Assembly: GCA_964506325.1 (NCBI GenBank)
Contig: CAZDLO010000005.1
Span: 20,962 to 84,961 of the forward strand
From: CAINVV01 sp964506325
Lineage (GTDB): Bacteria; Bacteroidota; Bacteroidia; Bacteroidales; Prolixibacteraceae
Direction of reading: 5' to 3'
Length of the DNA stretch: 64,000 nt
Below are positions 49,866-58,859 of this stretch, piece after piece. The translations under genes and the position numbers were made by a program. Under the pieces are notes generated by a model that saw nothing but the letters and a program-made list of their open reading frames with translations, was not told the origin of the DNA and searched no databases. The first letter of the stretch is position 1, and the number at the start of each line of letters is the position of its first letter.

Positions 49866-51854
49866 ATGGCAAATAAGCTATTAATCATCCTGTTAATAAT
49901 ACTGTTACCTTTTGCAATTTGTGGGCAGAATAAAACCCGGACAACCATAAGTAAGGTAAATACCAGGCCGGCCGGGGTAAATTCCACCGTCAGATTTTCT
50001 CCTGAGCGGGAGGGCAGGTTAAACAGGAGAAACCAGGCTTACAGGTCCCTGGTAGTCCAGAAAAACAATGGTCAGCTTCTGCCGTTGGGCAGGCTGGATA
50101 CAATAAGGGCCCTTGTTGTGAGGGTTGGAATGGGAGAGGAGAATCAGCTGCCGCAATTAGCAGCAAGGTATTTTAAATCTGATTACAGGACCGTAAATTC
50201 TCTGGCGGAATTTGAAAAATTCAATCAGAACAATTTTGTTTCCAACAAATATAACCTGGTCATATTGGCCTTTGGCGATAAAAGGCGGGTAATTGAGAAA
50301 ATGGTCATCCGAAACGGATTCAAACCCGGGAAGAATGAAACTCCCCCGTCATCTGCCGGCGAGAGGTACGTGGTCAATATTCCTGCGAAGACAAAAATAG
50401 TGGTGATAAGGTTTGGATCACCCTCTTTTCAGGAAGTCAACTCCATTGCAGACAGGGCAGATGCCGAGATAGTCGCTGAGAACCAGGGATTCGATTGTCT
50501 CGACCTTTCTGTTCAGCTGTTATTCGGGGCGATCGGGACAGATGGCAGACTCAGCAATGACTTTGATAAATTCAAAAAGGGGGATGGAATCTCCTTTTTA
50601 CCGGTCGGCCGGCTCCGGTATGTTATCCCGGAGGAAGTAGGCATTGATTCTTTGAGACTTTTCCAAAAGGTGGACTCGCTTGTTGGAATCGGTTTGAAAG
50701 CAAGGGCATTCCCTGGATGCCAGGTCCTGCTGGCCAAAAAGGGAAGAATATTTTATCAAAAATCTTATGGTTATCAGACCTATGAACAGTCACGTCCTGT
50801 TAAGATGGATGATCTTTATGATCTGGCATCCGTCACTAAAATCCTTGCCCCTTTACCTGCCCTGATGATGCTTGCAGATCAAAAAAAATTCCAGGTTGAC
50901 AAAAAAATGAGTGATTACTGGACAAACTGGAAAGGGAGCAACAAGGAAGGAATTCTTGTTGCAGATTTGCTCTCTCACCAGGCCAGGCTTAAACCGGGCA
51001 TACTATTATGGCCGCTGGTTATTGATGGCCAGGGTCATTACATCACCGAATATTGTTCATCCACTCAAAAACCGGGATTTAACCTCAGGGTTTCCGGAAA
51101 TTTATTTCTCCTTGACAACTTCCGTGACCAGGTTTACAGCATAATCCGGGATTCACCTCTGCTCAAAAGCAGGAAGTATGTCTATTCTGACCTGGGTTTT
51201 GTAATTCTTCCCGGCGTTGTTGAAAAACTTACAGGAGAAAACTATGAAAAATATCTCCAGGAACGGTTGTACGCCAGGCTGGGTGCTTCCACACTCATGT
51301 ACAATCCATACCTGCATGTCCCTGCAGAGAAAATTGTTCCTACTGAAAACGATAAAACTTTCAGGCATGAGCTGATACAGGGGTTTGTACACGATGAGAC
51401 TGCTGCCGTGATGGGCGGAATATCAGGCAATGCAGGGTTATTTGGTTCGGCCGGGGATGTTGCAAAAATAATGCAGCTTTACCTGCAGGAAGGGGAATAT
51501 GGGAAAGAAAGGTTTATTTCACCCGGAACTCTCCTTGACTGGACCAGCAGTCACCGGCAAAAGACTGTCAACAGGAGGGGTTATGGTTTTGATAAGCCGG
51601 GCACAACATATAGTCGTTACAAAGGCAGGGTTAAATACCCGTCTGCATCAGTTTCGGAGGAGAGTTTTGGCCATTCAGGGTATACAGGTACCTTCACGTG
51701 GGTCGATCCGGCCAATGGAATGTTGTTTGTTTTCTTGTCAAACCGGGTGTTTCCGGACAGGAACAATCACAAGATCAATAAATTGAATCTGAGGCAGCAA
51801 ATTCTTGAGAGCGCTTTCAAACTCGCAGGAAATCTTCCGCTTGATGATCATTGA
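49866..51854 (+). CDS. Secreted AmiE-like serine hydrolase with a GH3 C-terminal domain but no GH3 catalytic domain
   Basis: A 662-residue exported protein with a signal peptide (LLIILLIILLPFAICGQ). Residues about 50-240 (RNQAYRSLVVQKNNGQLLPLGRLDTIRALVVRVG onward) look like the C-terminal domain of GH3 enzymes, which in Bacteroidota NagZ-amidase fusions sits between the glycosidase and the hydrolase. Residues about 270-660 form a serine beta-lactamase/AmiE fold: DLASVTKILAPLPALMM (SxxK), YVYSDLGFVILPGV (YxN-like), MGGISGNAGLFGSAGDVAKIM and ESFGHSGYTGTFTWVDP (HxG, KTG equivalent). The usual GH3 N-terminal barrel of about 350 residues is absent; its catalytic Asp and KHFPGHG signatures are not found. 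It is probably an N-acetylmuramoyl-L-alanine amidase or related esterase for muropeptides. Confidence 0.75.
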   Translation: MANKLLIILLIILLPFAICGQNKTRTTISKVNTRPAGVNSTVRFSPEREGRLNRRNQAYRSLVVQKNNGQLLPLGRLDTIRALVVRVGMGEENQLPQLAARYFKSDYRTVNSLAEFEKFNQNNFVSNKYNLVILAFGDKRRVIEKMVIRNGFKPGKNETPPSSAGERYVVNIPAKTKIVVIRFGSPSFQEVNSIADRADAEIVAENQGFDCLDLSVQLLFGAIGTDGRLSNDFDKFKKGDGISFLPVGRLRYVIPEEVGIDSLRLFQKVDSLVGIGLKARAFPGCQVLLAKKGRIFYQKSYGYQTYEQSRPVKMDDLYDLASVTKILAPLPALMMLADQKKFQVDKKMSDYWTNWKGSNKEGILVADLLSHQARLKPGILLWPLVIDGQGHYITEYCSSTQKPGFNLRVSGNLFLLDNFRDQVYSIIRDSPLLKSRKYVYSDLGFVILPGVVEKLTGENYEKYLQERLYARLGASTLMYNPYLHVPAEKIVPTENDKTFRHELIQGFVHDETAAVMGGISGNAGLFGSAGDVAKIMQLYLQEGEYGKERFISPGTLLDWTSSHRQKTVNRRGYGFDKPGTTYSRYKGRVKYPSASVSEESFGHSGYTGTFTWVDPANGMLFVFLSNRVFPDRNNHKINKLNLRQQILESAFKLAGNLPLDDH

Positions 51855-52031
51855 TTAAACATGTTATAAAACAGTTCCATCAATTTTTAGTTACAAAATG
51901 CTTTAATTCAGTGTCTATCAACAGGTAATATATTGAACGGAATTTATCAAGTGTTAAAAAATCTAAAATTTCAACAACAGGATTTTAAATGATGCAACAG
52001 AAGTGTAACATTATTGAATTATTAGTATTAA

Positions 52032-52065
52032 TTTGGCTGAACTGAAACGAGCTATTATTAGTTTG
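52032..52065 (+). promoter_or_regulatory. Weak promoter candidate of the HTH protein
   Basis: TTTG (52032-52035), 22-base spacer, TTAGTTTG (52058-52065); the -7 box has one mismatch (second base). The leader would be about 35 bases. Confidence 0.3.
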
Positions 52066-52106
52066 CCCTATAAAATTTATTTATTAACTTTTTAAAAACC
52101 AATACA

Positions 52107-52355
52107 ATGACTGAAAAAATAACATTTAACGAGTTAAGAAAAATTAAAGACAATTTACCTGACGGTTCTATGCACCGCATCGCCGAAGAGTTGGGTTTGG
52201 ATGTTGAGACCGTCAGGAATTATTTTGGTGGAGCTAATTATGCACACGGGAAAAGTGTTGGCATGCACATCGAGCAAGGCCCCAATGGAGGAATCGTTTT
52301 GCTGGATGATACAACGATTTTAGAAAAGGCCCAGGAGATTCTTCACGGGCATTGA
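52107..52355 (+). CDS. Small helix-turn-helix DNA-binding protein
   Basis: An 82-residue cytoplasmic protein. MHRIAEELGLDVETVRNYFGG forms a helix-turn-helix (about residues 21-41) like that of resolvase or LacI-type HTH domains. The C-terminal half (GGIVLLDDTTILEKAQEIL) is conserved in short Bacteroidota DNA-binding proteins of unknown role. It has its own weak promoter and is followed by a terminator 26 bases after the stop, so it is an autonomous unit. It may be a global, nucleoid-associated or small regulator. No metal or ligand site is seen. Confidence 0.75.
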   Translation: MTEKITFNELRKIKDNLPDGSMHRIAEELGLDVETVRNYFGGANYAHGKSVGMHIEQGPNGGIVLLDDTTILEKAQEILHGH

Positions 52356-52381
52356 TTCAGTCAGGAAAATACAATATTTTG

Positions 52382-52408
52382 CTGCCCCGCTATCGGGGCA
52401 GTTTTTTT
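52382..52408 (+). terminator. Rho-independent terminator of the HTH gene
   Basis: CTGCCCCG (52382-52389), loop CTAT, CGGGGCAG (52394-52401), then T7. A strong GC-rich stem; the next gene starts 21 bases later. Confidence 0.95.
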
Positions 52409-52428
52409 AACAATTAATTCAACAGAAA

Positions 52429-53202
52429 ATGAGAAAAATCCTCTTACTCCTGGCCTTCACCTTTCCTGCGCTGCTTCAGGCGAAAACCAAGGAAGTGAAG
52501 TTGTTTAACGGCAAAGATTTAAGCAATTGGGAAATTTTCACACCGGCTTCAGGTCCGCAGCCTTCCGAGGCCCTGTTTACTGTAATTAATATCTCCGGAG
52601 AGAATATCCTTCGTATTACCGGTGAAATAAACTCCTCCCTGGCTACGAAAAAGGAATATGAGAATTATCACCTGAGAATGGTGTTCAGGTGGGGAGAAAA
52701 GGTATTTAAGCAGAAGAATTCCGGGATATTGTACCACAGTTACGGCCCATTCGGGGAAGGACTGGGTGTTTGGATGAGTTCACACGAGTTTCAACTGTGC
52801 ACCGGTAAAATAGGGGATTCATATTGCATGGGGAACAGCTATTTTGAAATTCCGGCAGCCAAAGATCCTGATGGTAAAGTTTGGCGGTATGCATTCGGGG
52901 GAACGAAATCTCAGTTCGGCACCAATTTCCCTGCCAAGAATTGTGCGAAAAGGTCTGATCATGAAACACCATCAGGAGAGTGGAATACAGTTGACCTCTA
53001 TTGTTTTGGCCGGACTTCGGTACACGTGGTCAACGGGGTGGTTACCATGGTCAACTACAATTCCGGAAGAATTGAAAAGGACGGAACTATATTGCCACTT
53101 TCGAAAGGTAAAATTCAGATACAGTCAGAAGGTGGTGAGCTGTTTGTCAAGAGTATTACGCTTGATAGAATAAAGGAAATTCCGGCTGAATTGATAAAGT
53201 AA
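52429..53202 (+). CDS. DUF1080 (3-keto-disaccharide hydrolase domain) secreted protein
   Basis: A 257-residue protein with a signal peptide (ILLLLAFTFPALLQAK). The concanavalin-like DUF1080 domain starts at VKLFNGKDLSNWEIF and contains NSGILYHSYGPFGEGLGVWMSSHEFQL, YFEIPAAKDPDGKVWRY, SGEWNTVDLYCFGRTSVHVVNGVVTMV and a final IQIQSEGGELFVKSITLDRI. The family includes 3-keto-glycoside hydratases/hydrolases of the oxidative glycoside cleavage route that also uses Gfo/Idh oxidoreductases. Such oxidoreductases lie at 39885 and 60013, so a shared pathway is plausible. No promoter is seen in the 21 bases after the preceding terminator, so its own promoter may overlap that structure. Confidence 0.82.
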   Translation: MRKILLLLAFTFPALLQAKTKEVKLFNGKDLSNWEIFTPASGPQPSEALFTVINISGENILRITGEINSSLATKKEYENYHLRMVFRWGEKVFKQKNSGILYHSYGPFGEGLGVWMSSHEFQLCTGKIGDSYCMGNSYFEIPAAKDPDGKVWRYAFGGTKSQFGTNFPAKNCAKRSDHETPSGEWNTVDLYCFGRTSVHVVNGVVTMVNYNSGRIEKDGTILPLSKGKIQIQSEGGELFVKSITLDRIKEIPAELIK

Positions 53203-53219
53203 TTTCCAGTCTGTGGGAT

Positions 53220-53256
53220 AAAAAAAGCGAAATCTTTTTAAGATTTCGCTTTTTTT
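53220..53256. terminator. Bidirectional terminator between DUF1080 and NIPSNAP genes
   Basis: A7-GCGAAATCTT (from 53220) pairs with AAGATTTCGC-T7 (to 53256) around a three-base loop of T residues. A perfect stem of about 17 bp between convergent genes. The NIPSNAP stop codon begins two bases beyond it. Confidence 0.9.
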
Positions 53257-53257
53257 A

Positions 53258-54061
53258 TTAAAAGTCTGAGTAGTCAGTGGGATGCAGGAGCAACGTTACG
53301 TTCTTAGACACCGTATTCTTGTATTCCGCCATGCCGGAAAGCCTTTTCCAGTCGGGGTGGTTTCTGAAGGAATTCCAGTGGTCAGTCCGGGAAGCCAGGT
53401 TTTCGAAGGAGGTCATGTACATCAGGTTGGGCATAGTGCTGCCTGAAATCACTTCACCGTAGAATACTGCATTAAAGTTAAGGCTGGTGAAAATCTTCAT
53501 CTCACCACCGGCATTGAACATTTCAACTTTCTTTCTGTATAGGTTTTCGGTCGGACCTTCATAGCTCCTCAGCTCATAAATCCTCTCAGAGGCAGGTGTT
53601 GTATACTTTGGTGCAAAATAATTTGGATTATCAATGAATGCATACAATAGAATGGATTCTTTGCGTACGTAAGGTGCCTGATCGTAAGGAGCCCCCAGGA
53701 AATCCATGCCAATCTTCTGGTAGTCGGCATCTTTGTTCAGGGCTTCCTGAATTTTGTGGAATTGTTCAAGGGAAGTGAAAGGTACCCATACAAAAACACG
53801 TTTCCCTGATAAAGTATCGGTTTCAACAGGTTTAAAGACACCGACACTTTTAATCCCGGCCTTGTGTAAAGCCGGCAGGTAGGCATTTTTCAGAAAATTG
53901 TCCACTTTTTCTTCCTGTACTTTACCTGACAACCGGTAAACCTGGATCTGGTAATAGTCACGGGATTTGGTAAAGCCGGAATTTGTCAGAAAGAAGACAA
54001 ACATGACTAAAAAAATCAATTTCAATAAAGATTTTTTACAAAGGCTGTTCATTTGGTACAT
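53258..54061 (-). CDS. NIPSNAP-family exported protein
   Basis: A 267-residue protein with a signal peptide (LKLIFLVMFVFFLTNSGFT). Two ferredoxin-like NIPSNAP/ABM repeats are present: residues about 35-140 with YYQIQVYRLSGKVQEEKVDNFLKNAYLPALHKAGI, and about 155-267 with RIYELRSYEGPTENLYRKKVEMF (YELRxYE signature), NLMYMTSFENLASRTDHWNSF and NHPDWKRLSGMAEY. The family's biochemical role is unknown; copies are frequent in sugar-catabolic regions of Bacteroidota and Planctomycetes. An exact minus-strand TAATTTTG box (54104-54097) lies about 40 bases before the start. ATG 54052 is an alternative start. Confidence 0.8.
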   Translation of the reverse strand: MYQMNSLCKKSLLKLIFLVMFVFFLTNSGFTKSRDYYQIQVYRLSGKVQEEKVDNFLKNAYLPALHKAGIKSVGVFKPVETDTLSGKRVFVWVPFTSLEQFHKIQEALNKDADYQKIGMDFLGAPYDQAPYVRKESILLYAFIDNPNYFAPKYTTPASERIYELRSYEGPTENLYRKKVEMFNAGGEMKIFTSLNFNAVFYGEVISGSTMPNLMYMTSFENLASRTDHWNSFRNHPDWKRLSGMAEYKNTVSKNVTLLLHPTDYSDF

Positions 54062-54284
54062 TGTTTCTGGTTTATTTTTTGGTTTGACTGATCTAACAAA
54101 ATTAATAAATATTATGATTCAGGCTGTTGTTGGCAAGTGCGAAAAAGGGAACAAAAACCGGACCGGCAAGTGCTGAAGAATGAAGAGTTTAATTGAAGAT
54201 TCTTGTAAGCAATCACCGGGCTTTAAATAAAATTGGCAGGCAAAGCGCATCCCTTGTTATTGTTGAAATAATTTGGGCGAAGGC

Positions 54285-55049
54285 ATGACAGGCAATAAAA
54301 CTTTTATAAGTTTGTTGTACCCAGTTGCAATCAAAGTGGAAAAGAAAAATACTCAATGGATCACGGCGGAAATCTATGGAAAAAATCCAAGGCATTATGT
54401 TGCTGTCGATTGTTCCATATTCGGATATGAGGATGGCGAGCTCAGATTATTGCTCTATCCGCGCGGATTTGAGCCCTCCCAGGGCAAATGGTCATTGATG
54501 GGAGGATTTGTCTGTGGCGACGAATCACTGGAAGAGGCAGCAGGGCGTGTTCTTTTTCAGACTACCGGACTGCACGACATTTTCCTCGAACAGGTTTCAG
54601 CCTTTTCGAAACCAGACCGTGATCCGGGTGCGAGGGTAATTAGTGTCACCTTCGTCGCTCTTATCAGGATCGATTTGCACGACAAGGAATTGGCCAGTCA
54701 AAACGGTGCATTGTGGTGGCCCGTGACAAAGTTGCCGGAAATGATATTTGACCATGAGGATATGGTCAGGAATTCGCTCTCCTTTCTGCAGCAAAAGGCA
54801 GTGGTGGTGCTGCTGGGTAAAGAACTTCTCCCTGAGAAATTTACGTTGATGCAATTGCGGAACCTCTATGAAGCCCTGTTTCTAAAACCTATCGATCCGG
54901 GAAATTTCCGGAAGAAAGTTCTCTCACTGAATGTGCTTGAACGTTTGGACGAAAAAAACACCTCCGAATCCAGGAAAGGTGCTTTTTACTACAGGTACCA
55001 GACGCCGGCCCTTGACCCTTCCGCTGCAAATATTGCCAAATTTCCCTGA
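54285..55049 (+). CDS. Nudix-related transcriptional regulator (NrtR/AraR-type)
   Basis: A 254-residue cytoplasmic protein. The N-terminal Nudix domain begins HYVAVDCSIFGYEDGELRLLLYPR and its Nudix box reads GGFVCGDESLEEAAGRVLFQTTG. The catalytic REUxEE part is replaced by RVLFQT, so hydrolase activity is probably lost. The C-terminal winged-helix region has FTLMQLRNLYEALFLKPIDPGNFRKKVLSL and ends with GAFYYRY, the pattern of NrtR-family regulators. In Bacteroidota such proteins (for example AraR in Bacteroides) sense sugars and repress catabolic genes. A TTG at 54273 is the only longer start; ATG 54285 is preferred. It probably controls sugar genes nearby. Confidence 0.85.
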   Translation: MTGNKTFISLLYPVAIKVEKKNTQWITAEIYGKNPRHYVAVDCSIFGYEDGELRLLLYPRGFEPSQGKWSLMGGFVCGDESLEEAAGRVLFQTTGLHDIFLEQVSAFSKPDRDPGARVISVTFVALIRIDLHDKELASQNGALWWPVTKLPEMIFDHEDMVRNSLSFLQQKAVVVLLGKELLPEKFTLMQLRNLYEALFLKPIDPGNFRKKVLSLNVLERLDEKNTSESRKGAFYYRYQTPALDPSAANIAKFP

Positions 55050-55132
55050 ACCGGCGGGTTGCCCGAATGGTTGGGGTAATGCTGTAACAATGTTATCATT
55101 GGCTCAGGAATCGCCAAAAATGGGACATCTTC

Positions 55133-55579
55133 TTACAAACCACCAAAAATCCCTTTGATTGTTCTGTGAAACTTGTGAAAAGACTTCACAGGCGGAGCGT
55201 ACATCAGGATACATTTTTTGGTGATCACCGGTAGCCCCAGCCTGTCAATGCATTGCTGTACCTCGTTCGACCAGGACCCTTGTTGAAGCCAGATTTTTTT
55301 TAACCCTATCTCCGCCGCTTCTTCCAGCACCCCTGGAACATTTTTGGGAGGTATGGAAATCCATAATGCTTCAACCTTCCCCTCCAGGGACTTCAGGTTC
55401 GGGTAGCAGGCAATGCCATTAATTTCAACAGCTTCCGGGTGAACCGGAAAAATTTCATACCCTTTGGCAAGTAGCTCTTTAGCGGTCATGTGGCCAAATT
55501 TTTTGTCTGAACGCGACATGCCAACCAGGGCTAATTTCTTACAACTGATAAATTCATCAATCAATTGATTCATATGCAT
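55133..55579 (-). CDS. CoA-binding domain protein (YccU-like)
   Basis: A 148-residue Rossmann-fold protein with only the CoA_binding_2 domain: KKLALVGMSRSDKKFGHMTAKELLAKGYEIFPVHP (nucleotide loop), ALWISIPPKNVPGVLEEAAEIGLKKIWLQQGSWSNEV and a final GLPVITKKCILMYAPP. The family resembles the CoA-binding part of succinyl-CoA synthetase; its role is not known. It overlaps no neighbour and is convergent with the regulator at 54285. The tail KSFHKFHRTIKGIFGGL is basic. Confidence 0.88.
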   Translation of the reverse strand: MHMNQLIDEFISCKKLALVGMSRSDKKFGHMTAKELLAKGYEIFPVHPEAVEINGIACYPNLKSLEGKVEALWISIPPKNVPGVLEEAAEIGLKKIWLQQGSWSNEVQQCIDRLGLPVITKKCILMYAPPVKSFHKFHRTIKGIFGGL

Positions 55580-55707
55580 AAAATTTGTTTTTTCCCCCAC
55601 AGAACACCCTGGAATTCATTTTTTGTTGCTACGGCATGCCGGAGTGGCTATTCTGTCAGCATGAAGTCGGTTGTTCGTAGTTCAATATTCCAAACTAATT
55701 TATCTGA

Positions 55708-58485
55708 TCACATCTTGCCGTTTTTGCTGCCCGGCAGAAAATTCCTTGCCGGGATCAGGTAAACAGGGGCTAATAACCCTGAATCCTCCGGCGTTTTATT
55801 GGCGGCGTCGTAGGGTTGGTACCTGATATTGACAAAATTCACTTCATAAAAATTTTTCCAGTTTCCACCTTCCCTGTCAATCTGTATTATCCTGTTGAAA
55901 GATAGGTTTGTTAACTCAATTTCAATTTTGTTCGATGGCCTTATTACCCCTTCCGGTATCAAAAGCCGGTTGGGTAAACACCAGTTGAGTCCCATTTCCC
56001 TGCCGTTGATTCTGACAGAGGCCGTTTCACGGACTATCCCCAAATCCAAAATGAATTCACCTGGATTCAGCAGGTTCCCAGGTACTTCAAAATTGGTCGA
56101 ATATATTGCCTTCCCACTGAAGGTAAGGTATTTGCCTCCTGATTTCGTCCAGGAACCCATTTGTTGCAAAACAACAGGTTCCGGAACTTCCGGCGCCCCT
56201 TTCGTAGGTGTTAACAACCAGCTGCTTCCTATTTCGATCCTGTTGCCTGTATCGGCGGCAAGGTACCTCCAGCTGCCATTGGCAGGTTTTTCCCCGGTGC
56301 AGCTCAGGAAACAAGATTGCCCTGGCAATAACTGCAGGTAAACGGAAGTGCCTTTTTTGGTTTTCCGGGTTGAAGCTATTCCCCGCTTTTCATTTACCGG
56401 GTCATAAATTTCTACCGACCCCGACCTGGTGCAAAGTTCTACCCACCCCTCACTGAACTTGTCAGAAAGGTTGGTGACGAAATAAATGGTTTGATCTCCG
56501 GATTTCTTCCTGGTAAATTCCAGTCCTTTGCTACAAAGTTCTTCAGCATGAATACCCTTATTTGAAAGAGCTTCCATGATATCTGAAGTCACAGAAACGG
56601 TGCGCCCGGGCTTTGCCATCACCGACTTCATCCTTGTCATTGCTTTCATGGAGTTTTCCCTGTCTGCCAAACCTGGTACATCCTCGGGGATGCCATTCTC
56701 GAACAGAATGGTGGCTCCCTGTTTTGCCAGTTCATTCAGCGCAGTTAAGGTGGATAACGGCATGTGCTCAATGGCCGGAATAACGATGGCCTTATACCTT
56801 ATGCCTCCAGACCTAATGCCTTTCCCGTCCATCTTTAAATTTCCTATCATGCGGTCAGAAATATAATCGAAGGCATATCCTTCGTCCCATAACTGCCGGG
56901 CCATCCTGCCAAAATTTGAATTTTGCAGCCATACATTTGATTTATGCACATCAAATAACCGGATCAGCAGTTCCGATTTCTGCTGCCTCCATATTTCATG
57001 AATCGGAAAATAGAGCAGGATATCATTGTCCGCAACAGAATTCTGTAAAATATCCTGGCACTTTGCGATGTATCCTGTCAGGGCCGGCAATTCATTCCAG
57101 AAATGGGAAGTTGGGCCGTAATTGGTTGATGCATAGAATAATCTGCCCGGGAATGGCTTTTCCAGGGGCGAATAGGTGGTTCCATGGAAAAACAGGTGGT
57201 TGATTCCTGAAACAAACAACTCGTCGACCTGGGGTTTTATTTGAGACAGGGATACTTTAAAGTGATCTCCCAGCCAGGTTGTCGACTCTGAGCTTACCAG
57301 CCGGTGCCCAGCAAGGTGTGCCGCCGAAGAGGCGAATTTCATGGTTAGCGGATTAGGTCTGCCAAACCTGGTTTCCTCGAAATCAGCATCCTGACGGAGT
57401 CCGGGGATTTTAAAACCGCTGGCCCCGAAGGATTCTGTCTCAGGTATATCGGACAAAGCGTAAAGGTCAAGTATATTACCCGGGGATCCATGTGCCTGGT
57501 TCCGGGTTAGCATCCCCATGGCATGGCTCTTTTTTACCCAGTTTGCAGTAAATTTTTCGTACAGCAAGTCTGAAACTGTTTCGCAATAATCTGCGACAAC
57601 CCTTTGCCTGGTGTCAGTCGTGACAGTATCTGCAATGTAATTCAGGTAATTCAGAAGGTCGTATCCTCTCCGGGTTCTGAATTCTGACAGAAAACCTGCA
57701 GTCCAGTTGGCCCCGTATACTTCATAGGAATCGTTGTAAAATGCCCGAAGACCGGACTTTTCATTGCCGTACCTGCCAAAGGCATCCTCAAACTGTTTCA
57801 TATATCCGGCAATGGCTGTGTCACTGAAGTAATCCATTACAAGTCCCTCACCTCCGGGTGCCGCCCGTTTCACTTTTTGTTGTGTGTACCCCTGAAATGC
57901 CGCATACACCTTCCACGGCTCCCGGATCTCACCCCAGTGAATGGTTCCATCAGCATCAACCTGTGAAGTAATGTTCCTGGAATTTCCATTTGGATCATAG
58001 GCCATCAGGGCGATTAATGTAGAATTGGATTTAGGTTTGAAATAATCCCGGATTCCGGATTGACCCGAAATTTTAACCGGCAGGACATAAAATGTTTTGG
58101 CAGCGCTGGTTTCGTTGATTCCGGGACCGCCAAACGGCCATCCGGTGCCGGAGGTCATGTCGACACCCATATCCAGGCGTTTTGCCTCTTTCATGGTATG
58201 CCCCAGCATTTCCATCCATTGAGGTGAGAGGAACCGGATAAAATTCTGTTCATCCCCCTTTTCTCCATAAATAGGTACTATATGTACACCGCCAATTCCG
58301 GCAGTATGCATGTTCTCCAGGTTCTCGGTGATTCCTTTTTTAGTCACTGAACTTCCCATCCACCACCAGTAAGTCCAGGGTTTCACTTCATTTTTTGAAA
58401 CAACGGGTTTGCAGGCTCCTTCAACGGATACAAGCATCAGAAGAAAGAGAAACAGAAGTGCTGTTGGTCTTGAAGACAGAGTCAT
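55708..58485 (-). CDS. GH106-type glycosidase, probable alpha-L-rhamnosidase
   Basis: A 925-residue exported enzyme with a signal peptide (LLFLFLLMLVSVEGACK). It begins WTYWWWMGSSVTKKGITENLENMHTAGIGGVHIVPIYG, the start of the GH106/PF17132 barrel. It continues with MGVDMTSGTGWPFGGPGI, GLRAFYNDSYEVYGANWTAGF (probable catalytic acid region), ESFGASGF, SSESTTWLGDHFKVSLSQIK and a C-terminal beta domain with LGIVRETASVRINGREMGLNWCLPNRLLIP. Some members release rhamnose from pectic or flavonoid glycosides. It is divergent from the DUF6807 gene across a 374-base gap. No TonB/SusD pair is nearby. The ATG at 58485 is preferred over a GTG 54 bases upstream. Confidence 0.85.
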   Translation of the reverse strand: MTLSSRPTALLFLFLLMLVSVEGACKPVVSKNEVKPWTYWWWMGSSVTKKGITENLENMHTAGIGGVHIVPIYGEKGDEQNFIRFLSPQWMEMLGHTMKEAKRLDMGVDMTSGTGWPFGGPGINETSAAKTFYVLPVKISGQSGIRDYFKPKSNSTLIALMAYDPNGNSRNITSQVDADGTIHWGEIREPWKVYAAFQGYTQQKVKRAAPGGEGLVMDYFSDTAIAGYMKQFEDAFGRYGNEKSGLRAFYNDSYEVYGANWTAGFLSEFRTRRGYDLLNYLNYIADTVTTDTRQRVVADYCETVSDLLYEKFTANWVKKSHAMGMLTRNQAHGSPGNILDLYALSDIPETESFGASGFKIPGLRQDADFEETRFGRPNPLTMKFASSAAHLAGHRLVSSESTTWLGDHFKVSLSQIKPQVDELFVSGINHLFFHGTTYSPLEKPFPGRLFYASTNYGPTSHFWNELPALTGYIAKCQDILQNSVADNDILLYFPIHEIWRQQKSELLIRLFDVHKSNVWLQNSNFGRMARQLWDEGYAFDYISDRMIGNLKMDGKGIRSGGIRYKAIVIPAIEHMPLSTLTALNELAKQGATILFENGIPEDVPGLADRENSMKAMTRMKSVMAKPGRTVSVTSDIMEALSNKGIHAEELCSKGLEFTRKKSGDQTIYFVTNLSDKFSEGWVELCTRSGSVEIYDPVNEKRGIASTRKTKKGTSVYLQLLPGQSCFLSCTGEKPANGSWRYLAADTGNRIEIGSSWLLTPTKGAPEVPEPVVLQQMGSWTKSGGKYLTFSGKAIYSTNFEVPGNLLNPGEFILDLGIVRETASVRINGREMGLNWCLPNRLLIPEGVIRPSNKIEIELTNLSFNRIIQIDREGGNWKNFYEVNFVNIRYQPYDAANKTPEDSGLLAPVYLIPARNFLPGSKNGKM

Positions 58486-58859
58486 GATGCTGATTTTTGT
58501 TCCCCTAAATGTAGGATGTTTTTCGCAAATTGACGTCACCCGATATCAAATCCTCAGCTATATTTTGGGCCGGTCAGGGCAGGCGCTTCCGGATATGGGT
58601 GTTGACCTGCATCTCTGTCCGGCAACACGCAACATTCAGGATGAAAGAGTATCTGACCTTCCCGGGGAATTCAGGGAAATTAAATTTTACTTACTTCTTG
58701 TTGTCTATTGGAACACGATTTTTTTAATGTTATTTTTAAGGGTTATAAACATCATGATGTTGAATTATCAGTTGTGATGCCGAAAATAATTATGAGAATT
58801 AAAGTTCAGTCGATCAGTGTGTTAATACATGTTGTACCAAATATCAACCTTTCTACAAA
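58486..58859. other. Divergent intergenic region between GH106 and DUF6807 genes
   Basis: 374 bases, AT-rich on the right half. It should hold two promoters and the operator of any common regulator. I saw no exact TAnnTTTG box with correct -33 partner on either strand, and no strong dyad. No small coding frame was convincing. Confidence 0.5.
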
